A DNA stretch of 64,000 bases from an uncultured Collinsella sp. (lineage in GTDB: Bacteria > Actinomycetota > Coriobacteriia > Coriobacteriales > Coriobacteriaceae): NCBI GenBank assembly GCA_900751755.1, contig CAADSP010000110.1, positions 40,362 through 104,361 of the forward strand, written 5' to 3'. The translations under genes were made by a program, and so were the position numbers. The notes below the pieces were generated by a model. It searched no databases. It had not been told where the DNA came from and worked only from the letters and a program-made list of their open reading frames with translations. Shown here one piece after another: positions 59,589 to 64,000 of the stretch (within the stretch, counting starts at the first letter, position 1; the number at the start of each line of letters is the position of its first letter).

Positions 59589-60668
59589 CTATTCGTCGCC
59601 GAAGCTGATGCCCAACGCCTTGGCCTCGCGCACCAGGTCGCTCTGGGGATCGACATACTTGAGCTTGCCGGCGACCTCCTCGAGCGGCATGTGGCACATC
59701 TTGCCGTCGCGCAGGGCAATCATGTAGCCAAACTCGCCGCGCAGGCAGCCGAGCGCCGCCTCGACGCCGCACTGGGTCGCAAAGATGCGGTCCTGGGCAT
59801 CGGGCTGACCGCCGCGCTGCGTGTGGCCGGGGATGGCGACGCGGGTCTCGCGACCGGTCTTGGCCTCGATCTCCTTGGCGATGTCGTACACGATTGACGG
59901 GCTCGTGCGCTCGGCGAGCTTCTTCTTGTACTCCTTCTTGGACAGCGCCGCGTCCTCCTTGGAGATAGCGCCCTCGGCGACGGCCACGATGGTAAAGCGG
60001 CTGCCGGTCTCCATGCGATGCTCGATGGTCTTGATGACGTTGTCCATGTCGTAGGGGATCTCGGGAATCAGGATGACATCCGCGCCGCCCGCGACGCCGG
60101 CGTACAGCGGGATCCAGCCAACCTTGTGGCCCATGATCTCGATGACAAACACGCGGCCGTGACTCGAGGCGGTGGTGTGGATGTCGTCGATGCACTTGGT
60201 GGCGACGTCGATGGCGCTCGTAAAGCCAAACGTCAGCTCGGTGCCCCAGGTGTCGTTATCGATGGTCTTGGGCAGGGCGATAACGTTGAGGCCCTCTTCG
60301 CGCAGGCGGGTGGCGGTCTTGGTGGAGCCGTTGCCGCCCAGCATAAACAGACAGTCGAGCTGCAGCTTATGATAGGTGTGGACCATCGCCGGCACCTTCT
60401 CGACGCCATCGGCCTCGGGGGTATCCAGACGCTTGAACGGTGTGCGGCTCGTGCCCAGGATGGTGCCGCCGCGGGTGAGGATGCCGCTAAAATCGGCGGG
60501 CGTCATGACGCGGAACCTGCTGTAGATAAGGCCCTGGTAGCCGTCCTCAAAACCATAGATCTCGATAGGTTCTTCGCTATTGGTCATAAGCGTTTTGACG
60601 ATGCCGCGCATGGTGGCGTTGAGCGCCTGACAGTCGCCGCCACTGGTAAGAAGACCGATCCTAAGCAT
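59589..60668 (-). CDS. pfkA: 6-phosphofructokinase, phosphoryl donor uncertain
   Basis: Glycolytic kinase of 359 residues, PFK-A family. The N-terminal SGGDCQALNATMRG is characteristic. Donor-site residues are mixed: GGNGS (111-115) has Gly where ATP enzymes do, but PKTIDND (133-139) has Lys where pyrophosphate-dependent enzymes do. Catalytic Asp137 is present, then IMGHKVGWIPLYAGVA and PGHTQRGGQPDAQDR. The start at 60666-60668 gives MLRIGLL. It is longer than classical 320-residue ATP enzymes. Single gene. Confidence 0.92.
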   Translation of the reverse strand: MLRIGLLTSGGDCQALNATMRGIVKTLMTNSEEPIEIYGFEDGYQGLIYSRFRVMTPADFSGILTRGGTILGTSRTPFKRLDTPEADGVEKVPAMVHTYHKLQLDCLFMLGGNGSTKTATRLREEGLNVIALPKTIDNDTWGTELTFGFTSAIDVATKCIDDIHTTASSHGRVFVIEIMGHKVGWIPLYAGVAGGADVILIPEIPYDMDNVIKTIEHRMETGSRFTIVAVAEGAISKEDAALSKKEYKKKLAERTSPSIVYDIAKEIEAKTGRETRVAIPGHTQRGGQPDAQDRIFATQCGVEAALGCLRGEFGYMIALRDGKMCHMPLEEVAGKLKYVDPQSDLVREAKALGISFGDE

Positions 60669-60706
60669 GATGAATCCTTCCGGGCAAGTTATAACATGCG
60701 CATAAG

Positions 60707-60739
60707 TTTACCCCCGCACACTGTTGATACGGGGGTAAA
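60707..60739. other. Hairpin between pfkA and the Ntn hydrolase gene
   Basis: TTTACCCCCG/CGGGGGTAAA, ten perfect pairs with a 13-base loop. It lies 40 bases upstream of pfkA and 70 bases after the hydrolase stop (both minus strand). It could end the upstream transcript or be an operator for pfkA. Confidence 0.55.
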
Positions 60740-60807
60740 ACGTGTTAGCTCAAGCGTATGGAAATGTAAGCAACGTCAGGGAACGTAAGGTCGACGGGCC
60801 TGGCTCC

Positions 60808-61893
60808 TTACAGCGCGAAGGCGTCGACGTCGCCCCAGTGGCGGCGCAGCGTGATGGCGGCAGCGGGCTCGGTGTTGTCAAAGACGACCGACCACTGCGT
60901 GTTGCTGGTGATGTCTTCTGGATTGGGTTCTTGCGCCGCGGCGCGTAGGGCCTTCCAAGCGACTGCCTCGTCCTGGGCACCGACATGGGCGTCGAGGACA
61001 TCGGCGATTGCGACGGCGCGCTCTTTACCATGCCCCAGCTCGCCATTCTTTTGGTTGAGCAGCACTTCGTTGCCATAGCAGGCGTAGAAGTTCGTAACCT
61101 GGCGTACAGGAGTCGCTTTGAAAGCGCGGTCCGGATCGCGCGGATCCCACTCTACTACGCGCGCGTCACCGGCGGCGTCGTTGATAAAGAAGTGGTAATC
61201 GCGTCCTGCCATAGCGTGCATGTCGTAGGCGGAAAGCAGGTCGACAGCTTCTTGCGTGGTGGCGGCACGGTCGAGCACCAGGCGGATGGCGAGCGAGGTA
61301 TTGATGACGGGGCGTTGCGTGTCCTGGTCACAGGGCTTGGAATCCAGGGTGAGTACGGCAATGGACACGCCACATTCGTTGACGCCGTCGAGCTGGGCAA
61401 ACGGGCTCATCAACGCCGCGGCGCGTTCGGTGACGGAGTCAAGCGGAGTGTTGGCGCCCAGGTTATTGAGGGCGGCAAACCCGATGGAAGCATAGCCGCC
61501 GCGTGGGTGATTGCGCACCAACAGCGCCGAGGTGTCGTCCTTAAAGTCGTAATTGCGACCGGTGCGCACGCGGCCTTCGGCATCTACGGCGACAAAAGCG
61601 CTGCAGGCAAACTGGGGCGCCTGGACATGTACCGGCACACCGGGCAGCGCCTGCGCCACCACGGCATCGATGTAGGCCTGGTCGTCGCGCACGCCAGCGG
61701 CGATGATGCGATCAAGATCGTAGTCGTAGGCGATGTCGATTGCGTACAGGTCATAGCCATCCGCGTAGCCGGTCAAGCGTTTGAGCGACGCGGCGGACTT
61801 GATTTGCTTGTGATAAACGATACCGGTGGCAGCGGCAAGGCCGACGGCGACTCCCGCGACACCGCAGGCGATGGCAATGTTACGTGGCTTCAT
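60808..61893 (-). CDS. Choloylglycine-hydrolase-like Ntn amidohydrolase with N-terminal membrane anchor
   Basis: Protein of 361 residues. A hydrophobic segment at about residues 7-26 looks like a signal anchor. The Ntn-hydrolase core begins at Cys97 (QFACSAFVAVDAEGRVRTGRN), the probable N-terminal nucleophile after cleavage. YDF at 115-117, DGVNECGVSIAVLTLD and a late NTQWSVVFDN are consistent with linear-amide C-N hydrolases (bile salt hydrolase, penicillin V acylase, acid-ceramidase-like). Cytoplasmic bile salt hydrolases start directly at Cys2, so the 96-residue leader and anchor differ. Substrate is unknown. ATG behind GAGGAGCCGTC. It is divergent from the aminopeptidase gene. Confidence 0.85.
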   Translation of the reverse strand: MKPRNIAIACGVAGVAVGLAAATGIVYHKQIKSAASLKRLTGYADGYDLYAIDIAYDYDLDRIIAAGVRDDQAYIDAVVAQALPGVPVHVQAPQFACSAFVAVDAEGRVRTGRNYDFKDDTSALLVRNHPRGGYASIGFAALNNLGANTPLDSVTERAAALMSPFAQLDGVNECGVSIAVLTLDSKPCDQDTQRPVINTSLAIRLVLDRAATTQEAVDLLSAYDMHAMAGRDYHFFINDAAGDARVVEWDPRDPDRAFKATPVRQVTNFYACYGNEVLLNQKNGELGHGKERAVAIADVLDAHVGAQDEAVAWKALRAAAQEPNPEDITSNTQWSVVFDNTEPAAAITLRRHWGDVDAFAL

Positions 61894-62054
61894 GACGGCT
61901 CCTCTCGTCCTGTTAGCGCAATTGTCGCAAAAGGAACGCGGGCATGATGGCTCAAGTTGGTGAGCGGCGCGGAATTAAGCACGGAATGAAGAGTGCGGCG
62001 CTGGCGTGGCGGGGTATGCTGGAGGGGACCATCAACCCAGCGAAAGGGGAGAGC

Positions 62055-63440
62055 ATGACGGATCAGGAAACGCCCGAGCGCGCACATGTGACGGCCGACG
62101 ATATCGAGGCCGCCAACGACCTTATCGACTTTATCGAGGCATGCCCCAGCATGTTCCATACGGCGGCGACCATTATGGCCGAGCTCGACGAGGCGGGCTT
62201 TACCTACCTGCCCGAGAACGCGGCATGGGACATCGAGCCGGGCGGGCGTTATTACACGCAGCGCAACACCTCGAGCGTCGTTGCCTTTAAGGTGGGCGAG
62301 GACCTGGCTGCTACGTGGGGCGAGGACGGCGTTGCCGGCGACTATCATTTTCAGCTCACGGCGTCGCACAGCGATTCGCCGACGTTTAAGGTCAAGGCTG
62401 TGCCCGAGCTCGATGGCGCAGGTGAGACGTTGCGCCTGAACACCGAGGCCTACGGCGGCATGATCGACTACACCTGGTTCGATCGCCCGCTGGCGCTCGC
62501 GGGCCGCGTGTTGGTGCGCGAAGGCGACCGTATTGAGAGCCGCCTGCTTGCCACCGAGCGCGAGGTCGCTATTATCCCGAGCCTTGCCATCCACATGAAC
62601 CGTGGCGTTAACGAGGGCTTTGCGCCCAACCGCGCCGTCGACCTGTGCCCGCTCATCAGCGCCGGTGATCTTAAGCAGGGCGACTTTGATGCTCTGATCG
62701 CCGACGAGTTGGACGTTGAGCCCGAGCAGATTCTGGGTCGCGATCTGTTCCTGGTCAATCGTCAGGATGCGCGCATTTGGGGCTGGGCCGACGAGTTTAT
62801 CTCGACGCCCAAGCTCGACGACCTGGCCTGCGCCTACACCTCGCTGCAGGCATTTTTGGGTGCCGAGAACGCGCATGACGTTTCGGTCTTCTGCTGCTTT
62901 GATAACGAGGAGGTTGGCTCCGAGACCAAGCAGGGAGCCATGTCGACGTTCTTGGCCGATGCGCTGCGCCGCATTAACGGATCGCTGGGCTTCGATGACG
63001 AGTCGTACCATCGCGCCCTTGCCGCCTCGATGCTCGTGAGCTGCGACAACGCACATGCCGTGCACCCCAACCACGCCGAGAAGTGCGATGCCCGCAACCA
63101 GGTCGTGCTCAACGGCGGCATCGTCATCAAGGAAGCCGCCAACCAGCACTACTGCACCGATGCCTTTAGCCGCGCGGTGTTCCAGGCCATCTGCGATGAC
63201 GCCGACGTGCCAACGCAGGCTTTCGCCAACAAGAGCGACATGGCCGGCGGTTCCACCCTGGGCAACCTGTCGAATATGCAGGCGAGCATGCATGCCGTGG
63301 ACGTGGGCCTGCCGCAGCTGGCCATGCACTCGAGCTACGAGACCGGCGGCGTACGCGACGTGATGTACGCCATCCGCGCCCTCACCGCCTTCTACGAGCG
63401 AAACCTAACCATCAACGGCGCCGAAAGTGTGGAACTCTAA
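62055..63440 (+). CDS. M18-family aminopeptidase
   Basis: Zinc-dependent cytosolic aminopeptidase of 461 residues (aspartyl/lysyl aminopeptidase-like). Metal-binding motifs are ASHSDSPTFKVK (His, then Asp region), DDLACAYTSLQ, the catalytic FDNEEVGSETKQGA and a late SYETGGVRDV near the C-terminus (MHSSYETGG). The ATG at 62055 follows CGAAAGGGGAGAGC. Single gene, ending next to a degenerate family D element. Confidence 0.93.
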   Translation: MTDQETPERAHVTADDIEAANDLIDFIEACPSMFHTAATIMAELDEAGFTYLPENAAWDIEPGGRYYTQRNTSSVVAFKVGEDLAATWGEDGVAGDYHFQLTASHSDSPTFKVKAVPELDGAGETLRLNTEAYGGMIDYTWFDRPLALAGRVLVREGDRIESRLLATEREVAIIPSLAIHMNRGVNEGFAPNRAVDLCPLISAGDLKQGDFDALIADELDVEPEQILGRDLFLVNRQDARIWGWADEFISTPKLDDLACAYTSLQAFLGAENAHDVSVFCCFDNEEVGSETKQGAMSTFLADALRRINGSLGFDDESYHRALAASMLVSCDNAHAVHPNHAEKCDARNQVVLNGGIVIKEAANQHYCTDAFSRAVFQAICDDADVPTQAFANKSDMAGGSTLGNLSNMQASMHAVDVGLPQLAMHSSYETGGVRDVMYAIRALTAFYERNLTINGAESVEL

Positions 63441-63489
63441 AATCGACCAAGACGAGATGACAATTTTGGTAGGTTTTATCTGGGCAAAT
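63440..63489 (+). repeat. Degenerate family D element, copy D4
   Basis: GACCAA...TTGGTAGGTTTTATCTGGG, with the TTTTATCTGGGCAAA tail of D2 intact but the left arm diverged. It begins at the aminopeptidase stop codon. Confidence 0.6.
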
Positions 63490-63574
63490 GCTTCAACGCC
63501 AACGCCAACGACAAGACGGAACTGCTAGGACTTCATAGGCAGAGCCTGCGCTAGTCAGATCCCGCAGGTCGAAT

Positions 63575-63725
63575 AAAAGTCAGCGAGAGCCCGCCGTTTG
63601 AGCCAAGGTGCCGTGAAATGAAAAGGCGCTGACCTTCTGGTCGCGCCTTTAAAATTGAACGGCAGATTGGCCAAACGGCGGGCTCGCAGCGTCGGCTCAT
63701 TACGCCGTTTGTAAAACGGCGTAAT
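63575..63725 (-). repeat. Family A structured element, copy A3, after the 2-hydroxyacid dehydrogenase gene
   Basis: P1 is ATTACGCCGTTTT/AAACGGCGTAAT (63699-63725). The outer stem is GCCCGCCGTTTGG/CTCAAACGGCGGGC, the second stem is TGCCGT/ACGGCA, and the inner stem is AAAGGCGCGACC/GGTCAGCGCCTTT with loop AGAA. Every stem differs from A1/A2 in sequence but keeps pairing. It starts two bases after the stop, on the same strand as the gene. Confidence 0.87.
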
Positions 63726-63727
63726 TC

Positions 63728-64000
63728 TTAATGTTCAATCCAACAGCGCAGGGTCTCGCCGGCTTGCAGGTGACGCAGATTCTCTGCGGCAATGTCGACC
63801 ACATTGTTGAGCGTGGCTGCCAGGTGGAACCAGCCGGAGACGTGTGGCGTGATGAGCATGTTGGGCGCATCCCACAGGGGGCTTGTATCAGGCAGCGGCT
63901 CGGGGTCGGTGACGTCGACCGCGGCGCCGGCGAGATGTCCCGACTCCAGGGCGGCAACCAAGTCGTCGGCGACCACAAGGTCGCCGCGGCCGCCGTTGGC
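63728..64000 (-). CDS. D-isomer-specific 2-hydroxyacid dehydrogenase, N-terminus beyond window
   Basis: C-terminal 90 residues of an NAD-dependent dehydrogenase. NGGRGDLVVADDLVAALESG is followed by LAGAAVDVTDPEPLP, the usual AALDV-F-EPLP segment, and NMLITPHVSGW, where the catalytic His of the family lies. The frame is open to the window end at 64000, so most of the Rossmann fold is missing. It could be a D-lactate, hydroxypyruvate or related reductase. Confidence 0.9.
   Translation of the reverse strand, partial: ANGGRGDLVVADDLVAALESGHLAGAAVDVTDPEPLPDTSPLWDAPNMLITPHVSGWFHLAATLNNVVDIAAENLRHLQAGETLRCWIEH

Overview
The window looks like a chromosome segment from a high-GC, saccharolytic, fermentative gut actinobacterium of the Coriobacteriia, most likely Collinsella or a close relative. 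This is inferred from codon and GC character together with gene content: a lactose PTS with the tagatose-6-phosphate route, sucrose PTS genes, pyruvate formate-lyase, a type-2 GalT and a choloylglycine-hydrolase-like protein. It was not tested by any search. No rRNA, tRNA, CRISPR array, prophage or insertion-sequence transposase was seen.

Layout. 1-9.5 kb is a lactose/galactose-6-phosphate island: lacG (cut by the left edge), lacE, a divergent LacI-type repressor, lacF, a membrane protein of unknown function, lacA, lacB, lacX and lacC. 9.7-11.3 kb is an AAA ATPase gene between two direct repeats. 11.4-15.6 kb is the Leloir pair galK-galT with a second, paralogous LacI-type repressor. 15.7-19 kb holds a flavodiiron protein, a DeoR-type repressor and a class II (tagatose/fructose) bisphosphate aldolase that can complete the lactose route, since no lacD is present. 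19.7-24 kb holds a MutT-Vsr fusion and a Bce-type ABC pair. 24.5-31 kb holds DAHP synthase and a MarR-controlled heterodimeric ABC exporter. 31-33 kb holds an SDR and a KdgT-type permease. 33.4-35.8 kb holds a pyruvate formate-lyase split into two genes. 36-41.7 kb is a sucrose locus (scrR, two GH32 genes, PTS EIIBC). 42-45.3 kb holds degV, pflA, mtnN and engB. 45.5-50.9 kb is aspartate-family amino-acid synthesis (thrB, thrC, lysC, asd). 51-57.7 kb holds ogt, a two-component system and an FtsX-type ABC transporter. 58-64 kb holds an HTH membrane protein, phosphofructokinase, an Ntn hydrolase, an M18 aminopeptidase and the end of a D-2-hydroxyacid dehydrogenase.

Working together, lactose enters as lactose-6-phosphate (LacEF). 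LacG cleaves it, the galactose-6-phosphate moiety goes through LacAB, LacC and the class II aldolase, and free galactose goes through GalK/GalT. Sucrose enters through a PTS and is cleaved by GH32 enzymes. Phosphofructokinase and pyruvate formate-lyase sit downstream.

The most unusual content is twofold. First, pyruvate formate-lyase has its glycyl-radical domain encoded by a separate 83-residue gene. Second, the intergenic DNA is packed with several families of dispersed, long, structured inverted repeats. Two families (A, 3 copies; B, 5 copies) show compensatory base changes in their stems, conserved unpaired motifs, and the same orientation relative to the gene they follow, in every copy. 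These look like undescribed 3'-end RNA elements, or palindromic mobile elements with a strict target preference.
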